The notes under the pieces: generated by a model
The model's database searches: none
What the model was told of the DNA's origin: nothing
Seen by the model: the letters and a program-made list of their open reading frames with translations, nothing else
Shown: positions 1-10,900 of the stretch, piece by piece
Position numbering within the stretch: position 1 is the stretch's first letter
Layout: each line of letters begins with the position of its first letter
Translations under genes and position numbers: made by a program
Assembly: GCA_943736015.1 (NCBI GenBank)
Contig: OX031065.1
Span: forward strand, 35,044,427-35,108,426
Source of the DNA: Tridacna crocea
Taxonomy: Eukaryota > Mollusca > Bivalvia > Cardiida > Cardiidae
DNA length: 64,000 nt
Direction of reading: 5' to 3'

Positions 1-354
1 ACTGGATTTTTACCAAATTTCACAGGAATGTTCCTTAGGTGGTCCTCTTTCAAATTCCTTCAAATAATTGTGTTCCATGAATAATTCTGGTTGCCATGGC
101 AACCAAAGTAAAAAACCTTTAAAAATCTTCTCCTCCCAAACCGCTTATTGGATAGCATTACTTTTTGGCAGGAATGTTCCTTAGATATAGGTCTACAGAA
201 TTCCTTAAGAAAAAAAAGATCCGTCAAAAAACATGGCTTTTATGGGAGACTCATTTTCCTTTTATGGTATAAAGTAAAATCTTTGAAAAATTTCTTCTCT
301 CAAACTACTTGTTTTGATTTCATTGTTGTATTGAAGGTTAGTTCCAATGGTGGT

Positions 355-581
355 AAGTCTTTACCATACAATCCTGACTTTTAAGGACCCTAAAGAAGAA
401 GTCTTTGGAAAACACTCTTTGAAAAGGAGAAAATGCTGGTAATCAGCATTTTCTCCTTTTACCTCAGTGTTTTCTACTCTATGAAAGAGAGAAATCATCA
501 TTTCATCAATGTTTAATTTGTTGTCTGCAAATGCTCTCAGTTTGGTCACATCCCAAGTTTTGTCGTTTGGTAAAGAGTTAA
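355..581 (+). repeat. Family A hairpin MITE, full copy (family description here)
   Basis: Typical family A unit: about 225 bases starting TTAAC(C/T)C(A/T)TTACCA and ending TGGTAAAGRGTTAA. One arm reads ACACAATCCCTACTTTTGA then CCCTGAGAAAGAAGCC. The other reads GTCGTCTGCAAATGC, TTTCAATTTGGACCAG, TCTAAAATTTTGTCG. Between them is a long hairpin: GAAAACATTGTGGGAAAAGG, AGAAAATGCTGG and their reverse complement. TTAA edges and CCC/GGG ends fit piggyBac-type MITEs. Orientation '+' here means the ACACAATCCC arm comes first. This copy has a slightly mismatched stem. Confidence 0.85.
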
Positions 582-726
582 AGATGGTTGCTTTACATAA
601 TCTATAATCCTTTTCATATAAAGCAAGGGAAACTCTGCACTTTGATAAGTTCTGGTAAAGGTTTGTTGACCTCCTGGTGACCTAGTAGAAAGAGGGACAG
701 GGCTTTACTGTTGTGATAGGCATTTT

Positions 727-928
727 GTTATCAAATCAAACTGATCCCTGACAAAGAAGAGTTTAGAAAACATTGTGGGAAAAAGAGAAAATGCTGGTAA
801 TCTTTTCCCACAATGTTATCTACCCTTCACAAAACAACTTTCAAATTTTCAGTCACTTTTATTTTTTCATCTACAAATGCTTTCCATTTGGACAACCATA
901 GAATGTTGTGATTTGGTAATGAATTAAC
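727..928 (+). repeat. Family A copy, shortened hairpin
   Basis: Left arm decayed. The right half of the stem is shortened (GGTAATC then TTTTCCCACAATG), so the inner palindrome is largely lost. Ends GGTAATGAATTAA. Confidence 0.7.
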
Positions 929-1129
929 TAAACTAGAAGACAAAATTTTTATAACTGGCCATAATTGAAAGATGTTGCAGACAACATAATAAATCTTCAA
1001 ATTAGTAAAACTTGTATCAAAAAGGGTAGAAATTATTGTGTCAAACTAAGAAAATGCAGGTAACTTTTATTTTCTTCTTTTCTCACAGTGATTTTCATAG
1101 CTTTTTTTCTTTAGTGACCTAAAATGCAG

Positions 1130-2560
1130 GAATGAATGGTAATTGTAAAAAACTTCCCTTCACCGGTACAGAAAAATCAGGCCTGTGGAGCGATACAGGC
1201 GCTCAAGCGCCTCTAGTTACTACATTTTATACTAAAATTTCAGAGCAAGATCGGTATTTTTTTTGTCCCTAAGAATTGGAAACAGTGAAAATCTATTCAA
1301 CAAAAAATCTTGATCTGTTTGACACCCTTTATTTACAAGCATTTATTTCACACTCTACACACATAACGTCATAAGCATGCTTCCCAACCCACCACGATTT
1401 CAAAGGGAGGTTCAAGACCTAAAAATCCAATCACCTGACAGACTGTTTAAACCCCAATTAAAAACATTTCGGATATAAGTGTATAAAGGGTGTGATAAAG
1501 CTTGTATCCCAAGATACACATACATATACATCCGAGGTTGCCATGGAGTTGACATGCATGTATTTCACGGTCAATCGGGTTCGGTCTTTATAAATAGAAA
1601 TCAACATTCAGTAATCTTACCGAGTTTTATCGATCAAAGATCGACGAAGCAATCAAATTTGAGAACGAGTCGAGCAGGTCCTTGTCAGTGCAATTTACGT
1701 CATTCACCCCACGTAAGCAGGTAAATTATATTATGATTTTAACAAAAATGAAAAATAACAATCTTCATCGTTGGCCCAGGATATAGACAATAATCAGTTA
1801 CAAGTTAATCATCAATGAAAACAATGGGAAAAGGCCAAGTTTTTGACTGCTTAGTGCACAAATTGATCGCTGGAATTCCAATCTGTCTAAAAATAGACCA
1901 ACCTGCATATCAACGTAGGTTTTATGAAATCAATGGTGTAGCTTTTTAATGTCGGCATTGTTAGACTTGTTAGCGGTCAGTGACATAGAGTTGGCGAGCG
2001 TGTCTTGTCTGATCATAAGTTTTGGGACCGCTTATAAAATAATTATTTTTTATAGACCTTAGTATTGGAACACGAAAAAAAAATTATATTTTACTATCCC
2101 AAAAATTAAAGCAAAATACGGTAGGTCTACAATGGCACGTGGGCGATCGCAAGGTACGCACGATGCCTAAATAAGTAACTGTGAAGATTAAGAATAATTA
2201 TTTTCTCCTCCCTAATTAGACCATATTAGCCGGCCTCTGATTTACTGAAATTACGAAAACTTTAATGATTAGTGATTAACGTGAACGGCTTAACGTTATA
2301 ATTGGCACAGTTGTTTATTACAAACACATGTCAAATTGTGAATTGTTTGGCTATCTTTCGCACTTTTGCAACGATGTTTTGATTACATTTAATCGGCTGC
2401 AGTGTTTGTTTTGCAAAGAAAATTTTCCTCGGGAAGCAAAATGGTACATTTTTTAAAAAAAATACCGAGTACTCGAATATCAAATTCCATAATCGATACT
2501 CGGACGTTCGATCGAGTACTCGGTTAACCGGTTACTCGTTGCCATCCCCAAATAATACCA
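1130..2560. other. Non-coding stretch, possible hAT-type end at right edge
   Basis: No exon recognised. The composition is less AT-rich, with short palindromes such as GCGCTCAAGCGC. It ends near 2455-2551 in a dense set of CGAGTACTCG words followed by GTTGCCATCCCC. The reverse complement, GGGGATGGCAAC, resembles the terminal repeat of some hAT transposons. No matching left end was found. Confidence 0.3.
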
Positions 2561-2760
2561 AAGAAAACACCAGAAGGAAAGGAACATGACTTAAATTGTA
2601 CTGAAAATATTATTGGAAATGGAGCAACAGTTTGTAAAAGCAATTGTTTCTTATCCCACAGTGCTTTCATAAATGGTTGTGTGACACAGGCACATTTTTC
2701 CAACTCCCATTTTCATCATTCTCTAAGCCTTCATGCAAAAACATTTTATGATATGTAGAC

Positions 2761-2947
2761 AGAACTCCAGATAGAAGAAGACATTTCGATCTCAAAAGTG
2801 AAAATATGAATTGTTCTCAAGTAAACCCTATATTGTGGGTACTCAAAATAATCTCGTTAATACAATTCTAATGAGTACCCACAACATAGGGTTTGGAAAA
2901 GAAATAATGGATTTAGAAAACCATCGCTACCTCGTATCTGGAGCTCT
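2761..2947. repeat. Family C foldback element
   Basis: Ends are AGAACTCCAGATAGAAG and TATCTGGAGCTCT. The core is a 70-base near-perfect inverted repeat: AACCCTATATTGTGGGTACT ... AGTACCCACAACATAGGGTT. Other full copies lie at about 22362, 43158 and 51073. Confidence 0.75.
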
Positions 2948-3095
2948 GTGTAGATCTTTTATTACTGAAGATATTTACATCAAACTTTGACTAGTTGTTA
3001 AACTATCAAAATGGCAACCATAAAATAGGGGCAGGTAATTAATTATCAAAATATTTTTTCTTAGTTATGCCCTTTTTCTTTCTCGGAATTTTTAT

Positions 3096-3325
3096 TTAAC
3101 TCATTACCAAATGACAAAATTTTAGGTTTGTCCAAATTGAAAGCATCTGCAGACGACGAAATAAAAGTAACTGAAAATTTGAAATTTGTTTTGTGAAGAG
3201 TAGAAAAAACATTGTGGGAAACGGAGAAAATGCTGGTTACCAGCATTTTCTCCTTTTCCCACAAAGTTTTCTAAAGGCTTCTTTCTCAGGGGCGTCCAAA
3301 GTAGGGATTGTGTGGTAATGGGTTT
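3096..3325 (-). repeat. Family A copy
   Basis: The GACAAAATTTTAGG arm comes first; the hairpin is nearly perfect around GCTGGTTACCAGC; ends TGTGGTAATGGGTTTA. Confidence 0.85.
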
Positions 3326-3532
3326 ATTAAAGCATCTGCATCTTGGCATTAGCACACCCACATGCAATGCATTTGGGTGGTTTGAGTTTTCAATATTTTT
3401 TGAGTTGCTAACATTTTTCCTTCAGGCTCATTTTTACAGAAAAAGAAATAATCACACATACAAAATCCTTATAATATATAGATTTAAGTTGATTTTTCAA
3501 CTGGAACTGTGTGGCAAGTGGAGAATTTTCTT

Positions 3533-3984
3533 CTTTAAACCTTTGCCACACTATGATTACTTTTCAATGCCTCTGAGGAAGAATCCTTTTGAAAACAGTG
3601 TGGGAAAAGGAGAAAATGCTGGTAACCAGCATTTGCTCCTTTTCCCACAAAGTTTTCTACCCTATCAAAGCAAAATTGCACCATTTTTGCCACTTTGAAA
3701 TTGTTGTCTGCAAAGGTTTTCCATTTATATAGGTCTAAAATTTTGCTGTGTGGTAAAGTTTACCCATTACCATGCAATCCCTTCTTTTGACGGCCCTGAG
3801 AAAGAAGCCTTTTGAAAACACTATGGGAAAAGGAGGAAATGCTGGTAACCAGCATTTTCTCCGCTTCCCTCAGTGTTTTCTACCCTTCCCAGAACAAATT
3901 TCTATTTTAGTCACCTTTATTTTGTCGTCTGCAAATGCTTTCAATTTGGACCAGTCTAAAATTTTTGCGTGTGGTAAAGCGTTA
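3533..3984 (+). repeat. Two family A copies end to end
   Basis: Copies 3533-3760 and 3761-3984 abut at a single TTTACCC junction, in the same orientation. The first has a variant right arm shared with the copy at 41299. Confidence 0.8.
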
Positions 3985-4084
3985 AACACAACTCATTTCC
4001 GCGTCAGGTTTATTTGAATTTTTGTGCAAATGTGTTTGAGCTATATTCATGGAAACAGAGTTATGTCCTTCTGCAAATTGTATC

Positions 4085-4408
4085 AACTAGGGTCAGTCTG
4101 CGCAGTCCATGCAGGCTGACATGGGTCAAAACTTTCAGCTATATGGCTTGCAACACGCAAAAAGGGCTATTCGGACATTTCCGTAAAGTGTCATCTCGGA
4201 TCAGCCCATGCAGTCCGCACAGGCTAATCCGAAACGACACTTTCCATTCTTAAGTAATTTCCTGTTTTGCACAGGTCTACTGAAGAAGGAAAATCAGTGT
4301 AGTTGTAAAGTGAGGTCTCGGATTAGCCTGCGCGGAGTGTACAAGCTGATCCGACACTTTGCGCAAATGTCCGAATGCCCCTTTCCACATGTTGCAAGCC
4401 ATTTATAA
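4085..4408. repeat. Foldback repeat with GTGTC...GACAC hairpin
   Basis: Outer arms ATGGCTTGCAACACGCAAAA ... TTGCAAGCCAT, with GGGCTATTCGGACATTTCCG matching CAAATGTCCGAATGCCCC. The inner hairpin is GTGTCATCTCGGATCAGCC ... GGCTAATCCGAAACGACAC. A related GTCAGCCTGTGCAGTCCG word recurs at about 35940. I recall such hairpins as common in bivalve genomes. Confidence 0.65.
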
Positions 4409-4584
4409 ATTTTGCACCTGTCAAAGCACCATTCTACCTCCAGATCTTATCAGTTGTTACACTTACTGGATTTTATTGATCCATGATGTGATAATTTGCT
4501 CGATGTTATGTACCCCAGAGAAGTATTTAACCATCTTTTGCTAGAGCATGGCTCATATGTAACATTTTTATATCAGTAGGTGAT

Positions 4585-4813
4585 AAACCCATTACTCCAT
4601 AGATACTCATTTCTACGAATTGCTTATAGGAGCAGTTAGAAAACATTGTGGCAAATGGTGAAATTGCTGGTCACGAGCAATTTCTCCTTTTGCCATAATG
4701 TTTTCTATGCTAGCAAAAGGTGTCCTATACACATATGAAACGGCTTCATCCTTGCTGTTATATAGGGTCAATTAGAGATACCATAGAAATGCCTTATTGG
4801 GTAAAGGTTTAAC
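4585..4813 (+). repeat. Family B hairpin MITE (family description here)
   Basis: Family B: same TTAACCCTTTAC ... GTAAAGGGTTAA ends as family A. Inner arms differ: CTCCATAGATACTCATTTCT on the left; GGTGTCATATACACATAAG and CTTCATCCTTGCTGTTATTT on the right. The stem is AACATTGTGGCAAAAGGTGA with loop TTGCTCGTGACGAGCAA. This copy ends about 24 bases before exon a of the zinc-finger gene. Confidence 0.8.
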
Positions 4814-4836
4814 AATTATTATCAATCGTATTGCAG

Positions 4837-4983
4837 GTTTAATTCAGCAGCCTCCGAGAAATACTGTGTTTAACCAGTACCTGGGTGAGTCAGGCAGTGT
4901 TGATAGACCATACAAGTGTGGATACTGTCAGAGAGGCTTTAAAAAGTCTAGCCACCTTAAACAGCATATTAGATCTCACACAG
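4837..4983 (+). CDS. ZNF236: ZNF236-like exon a (first visible): linker plus finger 1
   Basis: Opens after AG at 4835-4836 and ends before GT at 4984 (phase 1, splitting the Gly of the TGE/TGx linker). Encodes a Q/P/N-containing linker, then YKCGYC...[13 protein letters not shown]. The acceptor has a weak pyrimidine tract and could instead be the AG at 4846-4847, so the left edge is uncertain by about 11 bases. It starts only some 24 bases after a family B hairpin element. No upstream exon of this gene was seen in 1-4836. Confidence 0.78.
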
Positions 4984-7900
4984 GTTTGTCTATATTGTGA
5001 TCTCCCTTATCTCTTTACCACACAGTCCTGACTTTCAACAACCCTCAGAAAGTAGCCAATAGAAAACACTGTGGGAAAAGGAGAAAATGCTGGTAACCAA
5101 CATTTTCTCCCTTTCCCACGATGTTTTCTTCCTTTCCTAAAACAAATTCAAATTCTTTAGTCATATTGATTTTGTCGTCTGCAAAGGCTTTCAATTGGAC
5201 CAGTCTAAAATTCTGTTGTTTGGTAAAGAGTTAATGTGTTATTGTGATAGCCTGGAAAAAGTGGTTCTGTGCAATAAGAATTTCAGACCTGTCCAATTAG
5301 AACGAATTTGTTGAGGACAAATAAGATATAAGTGAAATTATCATTTTTGGCTTTGTTAGGGCAGAAGAAGGAAGAAATACAGCTTATTAGCACCATTTGC
5401 TTTTCCAAACTTTTTTTCAGAAGCATTCTTTGTGAGGGTCATTAAAATTCGGAACTGTTTGGTAAAGGGTAAGTGAAGAAACGTAATGCAGGTTTTGTTA
5501 CAAGACTGCCTTTGGAATATATTTGCAAATTAGTTCTTATTTCTTTTACTTTTAGATATGGATAGCTTTTTGTAAACAAGAACACTGAATACTGTTGTTT
5601 TTTTTTTTAAGTATAAATGTCACCATGTCATTCACTCTCAACTCTCTACCAAGCAACAAATCTGAAAACTCTTCCCAAATAAAAAGTTTCTGCAGACCAC
5701 AAATAACATGTGCTTCAAAAAGTGGAAATTGTCATTGAAGGGGTAGAAAACAAACTGAAAGCATTTGCAGATGAAAAATTCAATGTTGTGACAATTGTGT
5801 GTCTGATAGGGTAGAAAATGTTGTGGGAAATGGAGAAAATGCTGTTACCAGCATTTTCTCCTTTTCCCACAGTTTTCTAAAGCCTTCTCTTTCAGGTTTG
5901 TTATAAGTTGGGGTTGTGTGGTAAAGAATTAATATTTTATTTTTTAGAAACGTCCTTATCCAAAGTTGTTAAAACTATGGGTTTTGTGTTAAAATGGGAT
6001 AAACTTGTGCTTTATGAAAGAGTTTTGTCACACCATGATGGTAAATTTTTGCGAAGAAAACGTGGAAGAAAGAGCACAAAGGCGTGTAACAAGTATTTAC
6101 AAATTACATAATCATAATATATTATGATGTATGTTGATTATATAAATATTTCCAGTCGTGTTTTGTTCCAGTTTGTGGAAGGTCTGAATTTGCTTGTAAC
6201 TTTTGATGTAACTTGGAATTTTAAGAGATTATTTCCTGTGCAAGAATGGAATCCATTATAATGTTATGCATTTCTTAATTACTAAACCAGGGGAACATAA
6301 CGGTGCAATTGTATTGCTTATATTTTGATGTCACAATTCATTACAGTCCACAAAAGCATCATCTTCGCAAGCCAAGGCTGACGATTCACTAGGCTACTCT
6401 ACCCTTTGCTGATCAAGCTTGATTTTTACATTCACCCGATACGCTTTTTCATTGGATGCAGTCAGCTCTAGCTGCAACAAATGAAATCCCTCGTAGCATT
6501 TCATCTTTGATAAAAATAGAATAGAAGGTAAAACGTGGAAACCCACGTTGATATCTGCTTATCGCTTCATGTGTATTTGTAAGCGGTTTGTAAAACGAGA
6601 TTTCATTTGCTTTTAGAAATATGATGTAAAGGGGGGTAATCACCAGCATCCAATAGAGGGCACATGGCAGGAATCTCGAAATGGGGCTCAATCAGCCAAG
6701 GTAAGATCCACGTAGTGATCGTAAACTTGGCTCGCGAAGATGCAAAAGCATTTGAGGCAGTGTTTACATTCTTGATGTTGATTTGTCAGTTGTTAATCTT
6801 GTAGGTGAGAAGCCATACAAATGTTTAACCTGTATGAAGACCTTTGTTTCTAATGGTGTGCTAAAGGCCCATATCAGAATACACACTGGAATGAAACAGT
6901 ACAAGTGTTTGATGTGTGACAACTCCTTCTCGACCAATGGTAGCCTCAAACGACACATGTCAACACATAGTGATGTAAGGCCGTTTATGTGTCCATATTG
7001 CCAGAGAACATTTAAAACCAATGTGAACTGTAAGAAGCACATGAAAACACACAAGTAAGAAATTATTTCTTTTTAATCCTTAACCCTTTACCCCATAAGG
7101 CATTTCTATGGTATCTCTAATTGACTCTAAATAACAGCAAGGATGAAGCCATTTCTTATGCATATATGACACCTTTTGATAGCATAGAAAACATTGTGAC
7201 AAAAGGTGAAATTGCTTGTCTAGCCACAATGTTTTCCAAAGACTCCTACAAGCAATGCGTAGAAATGAGTATCTATGGGGTAATGGGTTAATTTTAGCAA
7301 ACATCAGAACAATGTGCTTGTAAAATCTGTTTAAATTTGCGTGCAACAGATTTACTTTTTACCACACAATCCCTAGTTTTAATGACCTTGAGCAAGAAGA
7401 CTTCTGAAAATACTGTGGGAAAAGGAGAAAATGCTGATACCACCATATTTTCCTTTTCCCACAATTCTTTCTTTCTACTCATGGACATGATCTACCCTTT
7501 TAGAAATATTTGCCTTGTGATCTGTAGATATCTTCAATAAGGACCAGCCTTAAAGGTAGATATAATTAGAATGACTGGAGTTCTTTTTACAAGAAACTGA
7601 GAAACAATATTTTAAGACGCTTCTTTGTGACATAAAAAAGCAAAACCTGGGTTGTCTGTTAACTCTGTAGCAAATGACAAAATCTTAAGATTTGTCCAAT
7701 CTGAAAACTTTTGCAGACAACAAATTAAAGTTGGCCTAAATTATGAAATCTGTCCTTGATAGGGTAAAAAACATTGTAAGAAAAAGAGAAGAATGAAAAT
7801 GCAGGATACCAACATTTCCTCTTTTTCCCACAATGTTTTCACAAGTTTTCCTATCAGGGTCATCAAAAGTCAGGATCATGGGGTAAACTGTTAAAGTGTG

Positions 7901-10900
7901 AAACCACCAAATAAATTCAAGACATTTTCAGGCAAGAACAAAAATGTTTTGAAGTGCATTAACCCATTACCATACAATCCCTACTTTCGACACCCCTGAG
8001 AAAGAAGCCTTTTGAAAATACTGTAGGAAAAGGAGAAAATGCTGGTAACCAGCATTTTCTCCTTTTTCCACAGTATTTTCTACCCTTCCCAGAACAAATG
8101 TCTTTTTTTCAGTCACCTTTAGTTTTTCGTCAGCAAATGCTTTCAATTTGAACTAGTTAAAAAGTTTGTCATCTGGTAAAGGGTTAAAAAGTTGGAATTG
8201 TGGTGTAATGGGATAAAATACCATTCATATCAACCACTGTAAACTTGCATTGGGTTTGGCCTGTGGCAGTGTCATTACAAAGAAAAACAATCAATTTTTT
8301 CACACAGGCATGAAATTGCAATGCAGACACTGTCAGAACAGGGTCACCTAGACCAACCGACTGAACAGACAGAAGAAGGGGAACAGGTTATTACCCAGGA
8401 ACCCTCTGAATATGTTGAAGAAGAAGCTATTGAGAATGATTTAACATTGGTTCAACAAGATCTGAACCAGACAACTGTTATATCACAGACTGACATGTCA
8501 CAGCCGACCATCTTGACGCAAGCTGGTTTTCAGGATGCACTTGGATTGACTACTACAACTATAGACCAGCAATTACTAAATCAGCAGGTTGGAAATGTAA
8601 CATTTTGTGTTTAATCCATTAACACACAATCCCTACTTATGACAACCCTGAGAAAGAAGCCTTTAGAAAACATTGTGGGAAAAGGAGAAAATGCTGGTTA
8701 CCAGCATTTTCTCCTTTTCTCACAATGTTTTTACCCTTCACAAAACATGTTAAATTTTCAGTCACTTTTATTTTGTTATCTACAATTGCTTTCAGATTTG
8801 ACAAGCCAAGAATAGTGTCGTTTGGTAATGAGTTAAATGTTTACCAAACAACAAAATTATAGACCTGTCCAAATTGAAAGCATTTGCAAACGACAAAATC
8901 ATTGTTACTGAACAAATGAAATTCGGTTTTAGAAGGGCAGACAACATTGTGGGAAAAGGAGAAAATGCTGGTTACCAGCATTTTCTCCTTTTCCCACAAT
9001 GTTTTCAAATGCTGCCTTTCTCAGGGTCGTCAAAAGTCGGGATGCTGTGGTAAAGAGTTAACTGTTTACCACACAACCAAGGTTTTTAATGACCCAAAAA
9101 ATAAGAAGGCCTTTAAAAACGTTTTGGGAGAAGATGAAAATGCTTCTGTCTAGCATTTTTCTCATTTTTCCACCATGTTTTCTGCCATATCAATGATAAG
9201 TTACTTATTTGGGCCACATTTGATTTTTCATGTTCAAAAGAATTCAATTCGAACTGGTTAAAGAATTTGTTATGTGCTGAAAAGTTAACTCGAACCATAC
9301 AATCCTTTGTTTTTACCACCCTGATGCAAAAGACTTTTGAAAATATGGAAAAGGAGAAAATGATGTTTACCTACATTTCCAATGTAACTGCCCTATAAGA
9401 GATAAATCCTTATATTTTAGCATTAAGAGTCCTGCATTTTGTCAAAAGTTGGCAAAAAAAATGATTTTTACCAAATGACAAAATTTTAGATTAGTCCAAA
9501 TTGTGCTGATATGATGATACTTTGATCAGATAGAAAACATTGTGGGGAAAGGAGAAACTGTTGGTTCCTAGCATTTTCTCCTCTTCACACAATCTCTTCT
9601 AAAGCCTCTTTCCATAGGATCATTCAATCCTTTACCAAACAGTCCCTGGTTTATACGACCCTGAGATAAAAGTCTCTTGAAAACATTGTGGGAAAAGGAG
9701 AAAATGCTGGTAATCAGTATTTTGTCCTTTTCCCACAATGTTTTCTACCCTTCCGGAAACAAATTTCAATTTTTGAGTTACGTTTATTTTGTCGTCTGCA
9801 AATGCTTTCAGTTTGGACCAGTCTAGGATTTTATCATTTGGTAAAGAGTTAATCATTTATATGCACTTCAGAAAACCATAATGCAAACACTGTAAGAAAC
9901 TGTAAAATCAATAAATCTATAAGCTCCATAATTATGGATGAAATTGACAGACCCCTACTTATTCATATTCTAATGAACCAACCAATGTTTTGCTTTAATG
10001 TGTTACCACACAGTAAAATTTTAGACCTATCCAAATTGAAAGCATTTGCAGAAAACAATTTCAAAGTGGCTGAAATGGTGCAATTTTGCTTTGATAGGAT
10101 AGAAAACTTTGTAGGAAAAGGAAAAAATGCTGAAAAACTTATTTTCAATTCTCTACAGATGTTTGGCCAACAACAGACCTTTACACAAAGTTTACTGACC
10201 GGTCAACAGAGTTTTCAAGTACAAGGATTGGGACAGCAACAGAACCAGTTTACAATTCAGGTAAAGTACCTCATTACCCTCGAGTGGTTATTGTTGATAG
10301 AGCGGTGGCTGTTCAGGTATGACAGCTAACTCGGATTTGACTGTATTTTGAACAATGTTGAACAACATTCCGCTTGCACAGAATGAGTTTATATTCTAAA
10401 CAATTTTTGCAAAACTAGTTACTTTTACCCTAGCATGCTAAACATTAATGATAATCAGATTTGTGACATATTTTCCTTTTATGAATGATGTGCATTAAGA
10501 TTTGACAGTTAGCAGGGACTTTGCAGTGGACTCTTTAACTCTTTACTCCATAGATACTCATTTCTACGCATTGCTTGTAGGAGCCTTTGGAAAACATTGT
10601 GGCAAAAGGTGAAATTGCTCATGACGAGCAATTTCACCTTTTGCCACAATGTTTTCTATGCCATCAAAAGGTGTCATATACACATAAGAAACAGCTTCAT
10701 CCTTGCTGTTATTTGTGGTCATTTAGAGATACCATAGAAATGCCTTATGGGGTAAATGAACACCTTTCATCCCCTTGTTCCAAGCTATGATCAAAATGCC
10801 AGAGGCAGCAGAACATCATTTTTAAAACAACAAAAAAGTATTATAATTACTTACTGGATAAAGGAAAAGACACAAAAAAAAAGAATTTTTATTCTACCTT

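Noticed and set aside
1479-1724. 81-codon open frame in the upstream region
   Set aside because: No domain, no splice-compatible partner and composition typical of the surrounding non-coding DNA.
8611-9853. CRISPR-like array of repeated palindromes
   Set aside because: The units are about 225 bases, in alternating orientation with TTAA junctions, in an intron of an animal gene. This is a MITE cluster.
10587-10700. microRNA precursor in a family B hairpin
   Set aside because: The stem length is plausible, but the same sequence recurs in every B copy and no expression evidence exists, so it is kept as a repeat.
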